Source: Limimaricola variabilis (GTDB lineage: Bacteria; Pseudomonadota; Alphaproteobacteria; Rhodobacterales; Rhodobacteraceae). From it: 64,000 nucleotides of DNA. The notes beneath the pieces are model-generated. The model searched no databases. It saw only the letters and a program-made list of their open reading frames with translations, and had not been told where the DNA came from. The translations under genes were made by a program, and so were the position numbers. Position 1 is the stretch's first letter. Each line of letters opens with the position of its first letter. Below are positions 7,974-17,551 of the stretch, one piece after another. The DNA is taken from contig NZ_JACIBX010000001.1 of NCBI RefSeq assembly GCF_014195545.1, positions 82,463 to 146,462 on the forward strand, read 5' to 3'.

Positions 7974-8828
7974 ATGCGCAACCTGAAATTCACGGGCGGC
8001 ATGAAAAATGCCGGCGTCTCGCTTGCGCTGGCTTTGGCCATGGCGGGCGGTGCCAAGGCCGATCCGGCGGCGATGGACGCGCTGGCCGAACGCGGTGCCG
8101 CCGCGATCGGGCGGCTGCACGCCAACGCGCAGCGGGCGCTGGTGACGGTCGCCCAGGACGAGGCCTTCACCGCCTATTTCGAAACCCACGAGAATGGCGA
8201 CCGCCATCTCCACAAGGCGCGCATCGACCAGGTGTCGCTCGCCACGCAGGACCGGTTCCACGTCGAGGAGATGTGCCTGATCGACCCCAACGGCGCCGAA
8301 ATCTCGCGCATCGTCGGCGACCAGATCGCGCATGACCTCGCCACCGACGAGGCGGACGCCTCGTTCTTCGCGCCCGGCTTCGCCACCGCGCATCGGCAGG
8401 TCTATACCTCGCCGATCTACCTGTCGCCGGATGCCGACAAATGGGTGGTGGCCTATGTCACCCCGGTGATGGTCGGCGACGACAAGCGTTCGATCCTGCA
8501 TTACGAGCACGCCTTCACCGCCTATGGCGACGTGCTGCAGCGGCTGGCCGCGAACGGCCCGGGCGAGTTGATGATCGTCGCCGATACCGGCCACGTGATC
8601 TATGACAGCCGTCAGGAGATCCCGACCGCGCGGGTCGGCGATCTCGAGGCGCGCGACGACTATTTCGAGCGGTTCGAGTTTGCCGGTCTCGACCTCGCGG
8701 GGTTCCGCGCGGCGATCGGCCAGGACGCGACCAGCGGTCAGGGCCGCATCGAGGCCGGTGACGTGGCGCGCGACGCCGCCTTCCGCGTCATCGGTCCCTG
8801 GACGCTCATCGGCTGGCAGGACAGCTGA
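7974..8828 (+). CDS. Secreted sensor-like protein (probable Cache/PDC-type domain)
   Basis: A 284-residue protein with a signal peptide (MRNLKFTGGMKNAGVSLAL... ending AKA, about residue 28) and no later membrane segment, so it should be periplasmic. The body resembles single-Cache/PDC extracellular sensor domains: an N-terminal helix, then LIDPNGAEISRIVGDQ and later MIVADTGHVIYDSRQ, the repeated D-x-x-G-x-I pattern of such folds. It ends two bases before the GGDEF-EAL gene and is surely co-transcribed. I infer that it presents a ligand signal to that membrane enzyme. Direct family assignment is tentative. Confidence 0.75.
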   Translation: MRNLKFTGGMKNAGVSLALALAMAGGAKADPAAMDALAERGAAAIGRLHANAQRALVTVAQDEAFTAYFETHENGDRHLHKARIDQVSLATQDRFHVEEMCLIDPNGAEISRIVGDQIAHDLATDEADASFFAPGFATAHRQVYTSPIYLSPDADKWVVAYVTPVMVGDDKRSILHYEHAFTAYGDVLQRLAANGPGELMIVADTGHVIYDSRQEIPTARVGDLEARDDYFERFEFAGLDLAGFRAAIGQDATSGQGRIEAGDVARDAAFRVIGPWTLIGWQDS

Positions 8829-8830
8829 TC

Positions 8831-11704
8831 ATGGCGAGGCGCATCCCCGATCTCGGTTGGGCGCGGGCGGGGCTGCGTCTCAAGGTCTCGGCGACGCTGT
8901 TCGCCTGCGCGGTGGCATCGCTCGGCATCGGCACGGTGGTCGCCACCCAGTTCGGCGAGCGCGCCCTGCAGACCGAGATGGCCGACAAGGTCACCCGCGC
9001 GCTGCAGGCCGACATGCATGATTTCGAGCGGTTGCTCGACCGCGCGATGTACGACCTGACCACCCTTTCCGAGACGGCCGCGATGCAGGACGTGCTGATC
9101 GCCGACGGCATCGGCGAGATCGCGCGTTCGCTGCGGATGGTGCGGACCCGCTACCGCGAGTTCGGGGCCTTCGTGGTGACCGACGACACCGGCACGGTGA
9201 TCGCGGCCGAGGGCGCCGACACTGCGCCCGGCGACAGCTTCACCTTCGACCAGCTGGGGCGCAGCCTCGAGGGCCTACCGATGGTGGGCCAGTTCGACGC
9301 CCATCCCGAGCTTGCCGACGACTCCTTCCTGTTCAGCGTGCCGATCCGGGCCGAGTACGACCCGCTGACCGTGATCGGCGTGCTGTCCGGCGTGATCGAC
9401 ATGTCCCAGCTGCAGGCGCAGCTCGCCCGGATCCAGATCGTCGACGAGGCGCAGGGCGCCGAGCGGGCGCTGCTCTTGTGCGACGGCGAGGGCCGGCTGA
9501 TCTACCGCACGCCGGACCCGGCCGCCGACGCCATCGTCGGCCGCCTGATGGACGCCGCGGTCAAGGCAGGGGCGGCCCAGCCGGTGGCCCGTGGCGGTGA
9601 TCTCGTGACCGCGGCGGACATGCCCCGCGGCAGCGCCTTCGATCACCTCGACCTGCAGATGGTCGCCGGCGTCACCGAGCAGGCGGTGTTCGGCAGCATC
9701 GATCAGCTCAAGCGCAACCTCGCCCTGACCACCGCCCTGATCGCGCTGGTCATGCTGGTCCTCGGCCGGTTCGGCGCCCGCAGCCTGACCAACCCGATCA
9801 CCGCCATGAGCGCGGCGATGAACCGGCTGTCGCAGCACAGCCGCGACGACGACCGCGTGCCCGAGGTCGACGGGCTGATCGCACCCGCCATCCTCACCCG
9901 CAAGGACGAGATCGGCGTGCTGGCGCGCAGCTTCCGGCGGCTGATCTCGCAGCTCGCGGAGGCCCGCCAGCGGCTGATCGAGCAGTCCGAGGCCGAGATC
10001 GCCCAGCGCGCCATCCAGCTCGACGCCGCGCTCAACAACATGTCGCTCGGCCTGTGCATGTTCGGCCCAGACGGCAAGCTGGTGGTGCACAACCACCGCT
10101 TCGAAGAGATCTACGGCCTGTCCGTCGAGGCGCTCCAGCCCGGCATGGCGATCGGCGAGCTGCTCGACGTGATCCGCGGCGCCGGCCACGACCCCGATGG
10201 CGAGGACCTCGATTTCGTCTCGGTTCTGGCGCGGCGCGACGGCAACCGGGTGACGCGCAGCCATCTCGCCACCACCGGCGACGGCCGCTCGGTGTCGATC
10301 TCCTGCGTGCCGATGCCCACGGGCGGCTGGGTCGCCACCTTCGAGGACGTGACCCAGCGCAAGCATGACGAGGCCCGGATCGAGCACATGGCGCATCACG
10401 ACGCGCTCACCGACCTGCCCAACCGCCTGCTGTTCTCGCGCCGGATCGAAGAGACCATCGCCAGCTCGGCGCGTGGCCGCGAGCACGCGGTGTTCTATCT
10501 CGATCTCGATCATTTCAAGTCGGTCAACGACCTGCACGGCCACCCGATCGGCGACGAGCTGCTGCGCCAGGTGGGCGCGCGGCTGCAGGGCTGCCTGCGC
10601 CCCACCGGCGTCGTGGCCCGTTTCGGCGGCGACGAGTTCGCCATCGTCGAGAGCGACATCTCCTCGGGCGAGGAGGCGCGCAAGCTCGCCGAGCGGATCA
10701 TCGAGGAGATCTCCCGGCCCTTCGAGATCGACGATCACCTGGTCGTGGTCGGCACCAGCATCGGCATCGCGCTCTATCCCGGCGATGGCGGCGACGCCGA
10801 GACGCTGGTCAAGGCGGCCGACATGGCGCTCTACCGGGCCAAGGCCGACGGCCGCAACGGCTTCCGCTTCTTCGAGCAGGAGATGGACAGCTCGATGCAG
10901 CGGCGACGCCTGCTCGAGCGCGACCTGCGGCTTGCGCTCAAGAATGACGAGCTGGAGGTGTTCTACCAGCCGATCGTCAATATCGGCACCAGCCGGGTCA
11001 GCTGCTTCGAGGCGCTGCTGCGCTGGACCCATCCCGAGCGCGGCGCGGTCTCCCCGGCCGAGTTCATCCCGCTGGCCGAGGAGATCGGCCTGATCGGCGA
11101 GATCGGCCACTGGGTGCTGGAGCGCGCCTGCGAGGCCGCCTCCGGCTGGCCCGAGCATGTCCGCATCGCGGTCAACCTCTCGCCGGCCCAGTTCCGCGCC
11201 CACAGCCTCGTCGACCAGGTCGCGCGGGCGCTGGAGCGCACCGGTCTCGCGCCGCACCGGCTTGAGCTGGAGATCACCGAATCGATCCTGCTGCGGCAGA
11301 CCGATCTGGTGCTGACGATCCTCAAGCAGCTGCGGGCCATGGGCGTGCGCGTCTCGATGGATGATTTCGGCACCGGCTACAGCTCGCTGGGCTATCTGCG
11401 CTCCTTCCCCTTCGACAAGATCAAGATCGACCGCTCCTTCATCCGCGATGTCGAGAAGGGCGGCGACGCGCTGTCGATCGTGCGGGCGATCACCGGTCTG
11501 GGGGCGAGCCTCGGCATGACCACCACCGCCGAGGGGGTCGAGACCATCGAACAGCTCAGCCGGCTGCGCTCCGAGGGCTGCGACGAGGTGCAGGGCTTCT
11601 ATTACAGCCCGGCGGTCCGGCTCGAAGCGGTGCAGGCGCTGCTCGACGGCATCGGCGCGGTGCCGCAGCCCGGCTCGAAGGTTCCGACGGCGTTGAGCGC
11701 CTGA
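8831..11704 (+). CDS. Membrane bifunctional GGDEF-EAL protein with Cache, HAMP and PAS domains
   Basis: A 957-residue c-di-GMP turnover protein. Order: TM1 (~17-40), periplasmic Cache-like sensor (~45-290), TM2 (~295-315), HAMP (~315-375), PAS (~390-510), GGDEF (~520-690) and EAL (~700-945). The cyclase motif is intact (RFGGDEF near residue 600), but the RxxD inhibitory site is absent (RPTG at that position). The EAL domain keeps CFEALLRW and SMDDFGTGYSSL, so both synthesis and hydrolysis look possible. It follows the secreted sensor-like protein by two bases. It sits just upstream of a large RTX-Hint gene, a plausible output of c-di-GMP control. Confidence 0.93.
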   Translation: MARRIPDLGWARAGLRLKVSATLFACAVASLGIGTVVATQFGERALQTEMADKVTRALQADMHDFERLLDRAMYDLTTLSETAAMQDVLIADGIGEIARSLRMVRTRYREFGAFVVTDDTGTVIAAEGADTAPGDSFTFDQLGRSLEGLPMVGQFDAHPELADDSFLFSVPIRAEYDPLTVIGVLSGVIDMSQLQAQLARIQIVDEAQGAERALLLCDGEGRLIYRTPDPAADAIVGRLMDAAVKAGAAQPVARGGDLVTAADMPRGSAFDHLDLQMVAGVTEQAVFGSIDQLKRNLALTTALIALVMLVLGRFGARSLTNPITAMSAAMNRLSQHSRDDDRVPEVDGLIAPAILTRKDEIGVLARSFRRLISQLAEARQRLIEQSEAEIAQRAIQLDAALNNMSLGLCMFGPDGKLVVHNHRFEEIYGLSVEALQPGMAIGELLDVIRGAGHDPDGEDLDFVSVLARRDGNRVTRSHLATTGDGRSVSISCVPMPTGGWVATFEDVTQRKHDEARIEHMAHHDALTDLPNRLLFSRRIEETIASSARGREHAVFYLDLDHFKSVNDLHGHPIGDELLRQVGARLQGCLRPTGVVARFGGDEFAIVESDISSGEEARKLAERIIEEISRPFEIDDHLVVVGTSIGIALYPGDGGDAETLVKAADMALYRAKADGRNGFRFFEQEMDSSMQRRRLLERDLRLALKNDELEVFYQPIVNIGTSRVSCFEALLRWTHPERGAVSPAEFIPLAEEIGLIGEIGHWVLERACEAASGWPEHVRIAVNLSPAQFRAHSLVDQVARALERTGLAPHRLELEITESILLRQTDLVLTILKQLRAMGVRVSMDDFGTGYSSLGYLRSFPFDKIKIDRSFIRDVEKGGDALSIVRAITGLGASLGMTTTAEGVETIEQLSRLRSEGCDEVQGFYYSPAVRLEAVQALLDGIGAVPQPGSKVPTALSA

Positions 11705-11726
11705 GGCGGCGGCGCGCCATTATCGC

Positions 11727-11754
11727 ACCGCCGGACCCCACCGGGCCCGGCGGT
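11727..11754 (+). terminator. Hairpin after the GGDEF-EAL gene
   Basis: ACCGCCGG and CCGGCGGT form perfect 8-base arms around a 12-base loop, starting 22 bases after the stop. No clear T-run follows. Confidence 0.4.
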
Positions 11755-11884
11755 CTGGGCCGTGCCCGGGCCGCAAAGCCCCGCGACGCTCGAAACAAAG
11801 GACCGAAGACCGGCCAGACTTTGCCCCATTCAGCCCCCAATCGGGTGGTGATGTGAGCCTGACCATAAACGGCGGGGGCGCGTC

Positions 11885-14755
11885 ATGGCTGTCTATCTCT
11901 TCTCGGGCTTCACCGAATCCGACCTGACGACCAAGGACCACATCGCCGTCGGCGACCCGATCGACGTGCCCGGCGCGACCACCCACAGCTTCCGCCTCGA
12001 GGATGACGACGCCCGGATGTCGGGCGACACGATCACCGAGGGCCAGAGCGACGACCGCACCCAGAGCGTCAGCATACGCAAGGGCACCACGAATGTCGTC
12101 GACGGCCCGATCTATCTCGACGAGGTCTACACGCTCGAAGACCCCGATGGAAACCGCTACACCATGTACGAGATGGAGGTGGAGGGCACCGGCGAGGACT
12201 TCTACGTCTTCCAGGACCCGCCGCCGCCGCCGGGCACCAAGCTAATGGTCGTCGGCCGCGAGGACGCCACCGCCGGCGACGTCTCCTACGACCAGTTCTC
12301 GGGCAATGACGGCTTCGAAGCCAACGATCGCGAGGTCGGGACGGTCCATGGCGGGCCGGGCAACGACACCATCGCCGGCACGCCGGGCGACAACGTCCTC
12401 TATGGCGGCGCGGGCGACGACAAGATCAGCGGCGGCAACGGCGCCGACCAGATCTATGGCGGCGACGGCGACGACACCCTGAACGGCGAAGCTGGCAACG
12501 ACACGCTCTATGGGGGCGCGGGCAACGACGTGGTCGAGGGCGGCACCGGCGACGACCAGCTCTATGGCGGGGAGGGGGCCGACAGCCTCTATGGCGGCCA
12601 TGGCAGGGACACCCTCAATGGCGGTGCGGGCGCCGACACGCTCTATGGCGGCGAGGATGACGACCTCTTCGTGCTGGAGGACGGCTTCGGCGCCGACCGG
12701 ATCTATGGCGGCGGCGTCGCGAACGGCACCGATGTCGACCGGATCGACCTGAGCGGGCTGAGCTCGGGCGTCGAGATCACCTATACCGGCGAGGAATCCG
12801 GCACCATCCGGCAGGGCGACAGCCTCGCCCGCTTCGAGGAGATCGAGCGCATCGACGGCACTGCCCATGGCGACCGGATCGACGCCTCGGCCCGCAGCGA
12901 CGCCGCCACCATCGACGGCGGTGCCGGCAACGACACGATCATCGGCGGGGCGGGCAACGACACGCTGTCGGGCGGCGCCGGCGCCGACCGGATCGCCGGC
13001 GGGGCGGGCAATGACCGGATCGATCTCGGCACCCAGCCGGGCGAGGCCGACACCGTCGTGCTCTCGGATGGCGACGGCCAGGACGTGGTGCTGAACTTCG
13101 AGCCGCCGGTCGAGAACCCGAATGGCAGCTGGACCGCGATCGACCGGATCGACGTGTCGGGCCTGCACGATGCCAACGGCCAGCCGGTCAACATCTGGGA
13201 CGCGACCGTGACCTCGGCCGACAATGGCGACGCGATCATCACCTTTCCGGGTGGCGAGAGCCTCCGCCTTGTCGGCGTGACCGCCGCCCAGGTCAGCTCC
13301 CCCGGCGCGATGACGGCGATGGGCATCCCGCCCTCGGACGGCACCATCACCGGCACCGCGGGGGACGATGTGATCACCCCGGGCTGGGCCGATGCCGATG
13401 GCGACCGGGTGGATTCGTCCGACGCCATCCTCGAACGCCACAGCGGCGACGACGACCTGATCCTCGCCGGGGCGGGCAACGACATCGTCGAGGCCGGGGC
13501 CGGGAACGACACCATCGTCGGCGGCAGCGGCGACGACGAGCTCTATGGCGGCACCGGCAGCGACCGCTTCGTGCTGTTCAACGGCTTCGGCCATGACCGG
13601 ATCGCGGGTGGCGAGGACACGGGGGGCGACGATGTCGACAAGATCGACGGCAGCCACCTGTCGCAGGGCATGGACGTCACCTTCACCGGCGATGAGGCGG
13701 GCCGCCTCGAAGCGGGCACCGACAGCGCCGAGTTCAAGGAGATCGAGGCGGTGCAGGGCAGCGGGCAGGCCGACCGGATGGACGCCTCCGCGACCACCGG
13801 GGGCATCTCGCTCTCCGGCGGCGGCGGCGACGACACGCTGATCGGCGGCAGCGGCGAGGACCACCTCGCCGGGGGCACCGGCAATGACGTCCTCACCGGC
13901 GGTCGCGGCGCCGACCGTCTGAATGGCGGCGACGGCAACGACACGCTGCGGATGTCGCACGGCGACGGCGCTTCGGGCGGGGCGGGCGACGATTTGTTCC
14001 TGTTCGAGGATTTGGGTGAGACCGGGACCGGCGACACCACCGTCAATGGCGGCGAGGGTTTCGATACGCTCGACCTCGGCAAGGCCGCGCGGATGGAGAC
14101 GCTCAGCATGACGAGCGGGCCCGACGGCTATTCCGGCTCGGTGCAGATGGACAACGGCTCCACCATGCGCTTCTCGCAGATGGAGCGGGTGATCTGCTTC
14201 ACCGCCGACACCCGCATCGCCACGCCCTTCGGCCCGCGCCGCGCCGCCGATCTGGCGGTGGGCGATTTGGTGCTGACCCGCGACAATGGCCCGCGGCCGC
14301 TGCGGTGGGTCGGCAGCCGCCGCACCACCGCAGTTGGTCCGCGCGCGCCGATCCGGATCCGGCCCGGCGTGCTGCCGGGGCTGGAGCGCGACCTGCTGGT
14401 GTCGCCGCAGCACAGGATGCTGTTCGAAGGCTACCGTGCGCAGCTGCTGTTCGGCGCCGACGAGGTGCTGATCGCCGCGCGCTACCTCGTCGACGGCTAC
14501 GACGTGACGGTGGAGCGGGGCGGCGAGGTGCACTACGTCCACCTGCTGTTCGACGCCCACGAGATCGTCATGGCCGAGGGCGCCGCGACCGAGAGCTTCC
14601 AGCCCGGCCTGCGCGGCATCATCGGTCTCGACGCGCCCTCGCGCGAGCGGCTCTTCACGGTCTGCCCGCAGCTGCGCGCGATGCCCGATGGCTGGGGCCG
14701 GTCGGCCCGCCCGACGCTCCGGGCGCACGAGGCGCGCGCGCTGCTCGCCGCTTGA
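11885..14755 (+). CDS. RTX calcium-binding repeat protein with C-terminal Hint domain
   Basis: A 956-residue acidic protein without an N-terminal signal peptide, as expected for type I secretion. Blocks of GGxGxDxLxG nonapeptide repeats lie at about residues 155-265, 340-385, 540-570 and 645-700; they bind calcium and fold into beta-rolls outside the cell. From about residue 768, VICFTADTRIATPFGPRRAADL opens a Hint (hedgehog/intein) domain common in Rhodobacterales RTX proteins, with the nucleophile-like Cys of ICFTADT. A segment of about 110 residues occurs twice (from VLEDGFGADRIYGG and VLFNGFGHDRIAGG). No transporter genes are adjacent. Role unknown; adhesion or matrix is likely. Confidence 0.88.
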   Translation: MAVYLFSGFTESDLTTKDHIAVGDPIDVPGATTHSFRLEDDDARMSGDTITEGQSDDRTQSVSIRKGTTNVVDGPIYLDEVYTLEDPDGNRYTMYEMEVEGTGEDFYVFQDPPPPPGTKLMVVGREDATAGDVSYDQFSGNDGFEANDREVGTVHGGPGNDTIAGTPGDNVLYGGAGDDKISGGNGADQIYGGDGDDTLNGEAGNDTLYGGAGNDVVEGGTGDDQLYGGEGADSLYGGHGRDTLNGGAGADTLYGGEDDDLFVLEDGFGADRIYGGGVANGTDVDRIDLSGLSSGVEITYTGEESGTIRQGDSLARFEEIERIDGTAHGDRIDASARSDAATIDGGAGNDTIIGGAGNDTLSGGAGADRIAGGAGNDRIDLGTQPGEADTVVLSDGDGQDVVLNFEPPVENPNGSWTAIDRIDVSGLHDANGQPVNIWDATVTSADNGDAIITFPGGESLRLVGVTAAQVSSPGAMTAMGIPPSDGTITGTAGDDVITPGWADADGDRVDSSDAILERHSGDDDLILAGAGNDIVEAGAGNDTIVGGSGDDELYGGTGSDRFVLFNGFGHDRIAGGEDTGGDDVDKIDGSHLSQGMDVTFTGDEAGRLEAGTDSAEFKEIEAVQGSGQADRMDASATTGGISLSGGGGDDTLIGGSGEDHLAGGTGNDVLTGGRGADRLNGGDGNDTLRMSHGDGASGGAGDDLFLFEDLGETGTGDTTVNGGEGFDTLDLGKAARMETLSMTSGPDGYSGSVQMDNGSTMRFSQMERVICFTADTRIATPFGPRRAADLAVGDLVLTRDNGPRPLRWVGSRRTTAVGPRAPIRIRPGVLPGLERDLLVSPQHRMLFEGYRAQLLFGADEVLIAARYLVDGYDVTVERGGEVHYVHLLFDAHEIVMAEGAATESFQPGLRGIIGLDAPSRERLFTVCPQLRAMPDGWGRSARPTLRAHEARALLAA

Positions 14756-14846
14756 AAAAGGGGTGTCTGCAAACCGTGTTGGATTACCTGGCGGACAAAA
14801 TCGAAACTCGGCATCCATCGCAACTGATGTGAAACAAGAACCGACA

Positions 14847-15395
14847 ATGACCGCTGCCTATCGCTTGCCCGAGGCATTGGAGACCGAGCGCTATCGCCTC
14901 AGACGCCTTCGGGTGGAAGATGCTCCAGCTATCTTTGACGCCTACGCGTCCGATCCTGTTGTCACGAAGTATCTGACATGGAGGCCGAGCGAGACCGAGG
15001 CGGAAACTGCTGCCGTCCTCAAAATCCTGTCAAGCAACTGGGATCGGGGCGAAAGCTTTCCGATGGTCGCGTTCCATCGTGAACAACCCGAGGACCTGCT
15101 TGGCATGTTCGAGGCCCGGCTGATCGGTTCGCGGGTAAACTATGGATACGTCCTCAAGGCCACTGCTTGGGGTAAGGGATGCGCTTCGGAAGTCATGCGC
15201 GCGCTCATTCCGCATGCGCTGTCCCATCCGGAGATATTCAGAACGGAAGCATATTGCGATGTCGACAATTCGGCATCGGCTCGAGTGCTGGAGAAGGCGG
15301 GCATGATCCGCGAGGGAACCCTGCGCCGCTACCTTGTTCATCCGAATGTTTCGGATGAACCGCGCGATTGCCTTGTCTATTCGAAGGTCGCGTAG
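14847..15395 (+). CDS. GNAT-family N-acetyltransferase (RimJ/RimL-like)
   Basis: A 182-residue acetyltransferase using acetyl-CoA. The N-terminal ETERYRLRRLRVEDAPAIFDAYASDP and the acetyl-CoA loop AWGKGCASEVMRALI are typical, as is CDVDNSASARVLEKAGMIREGTLRRY near the C-terminus, the signature of the RimJ/RimL/SpeG-type branch. Target unknown. The ATG at 14847 is the family start. Codons are visibly richer in A/T-ending choices than in the flanking genes and the upstream spacer is also A/T-richer, suggesting acquisition by transfer. It converges with the cpdB gene across a strong hairpin. Confidence 0.87.
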   Translation: MTAAYRLPEALETERYRLRRLRVEDAPAIFDAYASDPVVTKYLTWRPSETEAETAAVLKILSSNWDRGESFPMVAFHREQPEDLLGMFEARLIGSRVNYGYVLKATAWGKGCASEVMRALIPHALSHPEIFRTEAYCDVDNSASARVLEKAGMIREGTLRRYLVHPNVSDEPRDCLVYSKVA

Positions 15396-15442
15396 AAGCC
15401 TCAAGGAGGCACCCGCACGGTGTGCGGACACTCCCTGAAGAA

Positions 15443-15467
15443 GGCGCGGGGGTCTCCCCCCCGCGCC
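15443..15467. terminator. Bidirectional hairpin between the acetyltransferase and cpdB
   Basis: GGCGCGGGGG and CCCCCGCGCC form perfect 10-base arms around a 5-base loop, between two convergent genes. Confidence 0.55.
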
Positions 15468-15475
15468 CATGGCCC

Positions 15476-17434
15476 TCAGAGCCGGATCACGAAGCGGGCG
15501 AAGCCGTCCGGCCCGTCGCCAGCAGGCGCGATCTGCACGCCCTTCACGTCGTTGAGATACTCGGCCGCCCGCGGGCCGGTGTCGAACAGCACCGAGGTGC
15601 CGTCGAGCGGCGTGAAGTGCCAATTGGCGTCGGCCGAGGGGCTGATCGTGCCCTGTTCGACGATGTAGCGCACGATCACGTCGCGGTTGGTGTCGGGCGC
15701 CTCGAACACGATGGTCGAGCCATCCGCGCCGGGGAAGCTGCCGCCGCCGGTGGCGCGGTAGTTGTTGGTGGCGACGATGAACTCCTGTTCGGAATCAATG
15801 GGCTGGCCCTCGAACTGAAGGTTCTTGATCCGGCTGGCATCGGGGTTCACCACGTTGCCCTCGCGGTCGAACTTCGACGGCTCGGAGAGGTCGATCTCAT
15901 AGGTCACCCCGTCGATCACGTCGAAATTGTAGGACGGGAATTCGGGGTTCAGCAGGACCTGGTCCTCCTGTCCCGGTTCGACCTGGTTGAACATGCCCGC
16001 CGAGCGCTCAAGCCAGTCCTTGACCTGCGCGCCGGTGATCCGCACCGCCCGCACCGTGTTCGGGTAGAGGTAGAGATCGGCCACGTTCTTGATCGCCACG
16101 TCGCCGGTCGGCACGTCGGTATAGTATTCCGGACCGCCGCGACCGCCCGCCTTGAAGGGCGCCGCCGCCGAGAGGATCGGCAGACCCTCATGCTCGGTGC
16201 CGGCCAGCATCTGCTCGATGTACCAGCGCTGCGCGTTGGAAACGATCTGCACCGACGGGTCGTCGGCCACCAGCGCGAAGTAGCTATGCAGCGGCGCGTC
16301 GGTCTTGCCCACCGCGCGGCGCACGTAGTCGAGCGTCTCCTGGTGCTCCTGCGCGACCGATTCCAGCACCGGCTCGAAGCTCTCCACCAGCGGCGTGATC
16401 GACCGGTCCTCGCCGCGCTCGTAGATCGGGCGCGCCTCGACCTCGGCCTCGGCCACGCGCCAGCCTTCGCCGTCGCGTTCGATCATCAGGTCGACGAGAC
16501 CCATGTGGCTGCCCCAGAAGCCCGCCATCACGCCCGGCTTGCCGCCGATCGTACCGGCGGCGACGTCGACCCCCTCATGCCCCTCGTAATCGGGGCCGGG
16601 GAAGACGAGGTGGCTGTGCCCGGTCAGGATCACGTCGATCCCCTCGACCCGCGCCAGCGGGATCGCGGCGTTCTCCATGCCTTCCTCGTGCTCGGCCGCG
16701 CCGATGCCGCTATGGCTCAGCGCGATGACGATGTCGGCGCCTTCCTCGCGGATCTTGGGGACATAGGCCTCGGCGGCGCGGACGATGTCGCGCGGCTCGA
16801 CCTTGCCCTCGAGATGCTTGCGGTCCCAGTTCATGATCTGCGGCGGCACGAAGCCGATCACGCCGATCCGGATCGGATGGGTTTCGCCGTCGCCGGTGGT
16901 GATCTCGCGGTCGAGGATCACGTAGGGCGGCACCAGAGTCTCGTCCTCGATGATGCTCTCGCCCTTGGTCGTCACGACGTTGGCCGAGACGATCGGGAAG
17001 GCGGCGCCGGCGACCGAGTTCATCAGGAAGTCTAGCCCGTAGTTGAACTCGTGGTTGCCGAGCGTCGAGGCGTCGAAGCCGAGCGTGTTCATCGCCTCGA
17101 TCACCGGGTGCATCGCGCCTTCGGGCATGCCGCGCTCATAGGCGATGTAGTCGCCCATCGGGTTGCCCTGCAGGAAATCGCCATTGTCGAACAGCACCGA
17201 GTTGGTGGCCTCGGCGCGGATGTCCTCGATCAGCCGCGCGGTGCGGGCGAGGCCGACCGTGTCGATCTCCTTGTCGGCGTAATAATCATAGGGGTAGACG
17301 TGGACGTGGATGTCCGTCGTCTCCATGATGCGCAGATGCGCCTGTCCACCCTGGGCCCTGACCGAGAAAGGGTGCAGCGCCAGCATGGCCGAGCTTCCGG
17401 CGAGAAAGCCGCGGCGGTTCAGGATCAGTGTCAT
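15476..17434 (-). CDS. cpdB: 2',3'-cyclic-nucleotide 2'-phosphodiesterase/3'-nucleotidase
   Basis: A 652-residue exported enzyme hydrolysing 2',3'-cyclic nucleotides and 3'-nucleotides to nucleosides and phosphate. A Tat signal (NRRGFLAGSSAML, twin Arg at 7-8) ends at about VRA-Q. The metallophosphatase domain (~30-300) shows TTDIHVH, DNGDFLQG, GNHEFNYG, SHSG and TGHSH metal-binding motifs. The 5'-nucleotidase C-terminal domain (~350-620) has NAQRWY and ATNNYRATGGG. The ATG at 17434 begins the Tat signal. It stands alone on its strand; with phoX and the nucleoside hydrolase elsewhere in the window it fits periplasmic phosphate and nucleoside scavenging. Confidence 0.92.
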   Translation of the reverse strand: MTLILNRRGFLAGSSAMLALHPFSVRAQGGQAHLRIMETTDIHVHVYPYDYYADKEIDTVGLARTARLIEDIRAEATNSVLFDNGDFLQGNPMGDYIAYERGMPEGAMHPVIEAMNTLGFDASTLGNHEFNYGLDFLMNSVAGAAFPIVSANVVTTKGESIIEDETLVPPYVILDREITTGDGETHPIRIGVIGFVPPQIMNWDRKHLEGKVEPRDIVRAAEAYVPKIREEGADIVIALSHSGIGAAEHEEGMENAAIPLARVEGIDVILTGHSHLVFPGPDYEGHEGVDVAAGTIGGKPGVMAGFWGSHMGLVDLMIERDGEGWRVAEAEVEARPIYERGEDRSITPLVESFEPVLESVAQEHQETLDYVRRAVGKTDAPLHSYFALVADDPSVQIVSNAQRWYIEQMLAGTEHEGLPILSAAAPFKAGGRGGPEYYTDVPTGDVAIKNVADLYLYPNTVRAVRITGAQVKDWLERSAGMFNQVEPGQEDQVLLNPEFPSYNFDVIDGVTYEIDLSEPSKFDREGNVVNPDASRIKNLQFEGQPIDSEQEFIVATNNYRATGGGSFPGADGSTIVFEAPDTNRDVIVRYIVEQGTISPSADANWHFTPLDGTSVLFDTGPRAAEYLNDVKGVQIAPAGDGPDGFARFVIRL

Positions 17435-17551
17435 GATCGTCTCCCTGCTGTCGGGGGTCGTGCGCCCCCGTGTCATGCCGGCAGGGTAACGGCTTCGCGT
17501 TACAGGGGAATGACCTTTCGCATCTTGCCGTAGCGGAAAGGCGGCGTCGGG

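Noticed and set aside
12242-14818. 858-codon reverse-strand frame opposite the RTX gene
   Set aside because: Repetitive Val/Ala/Gly-rich translation is the mirror of the RTX repeats.
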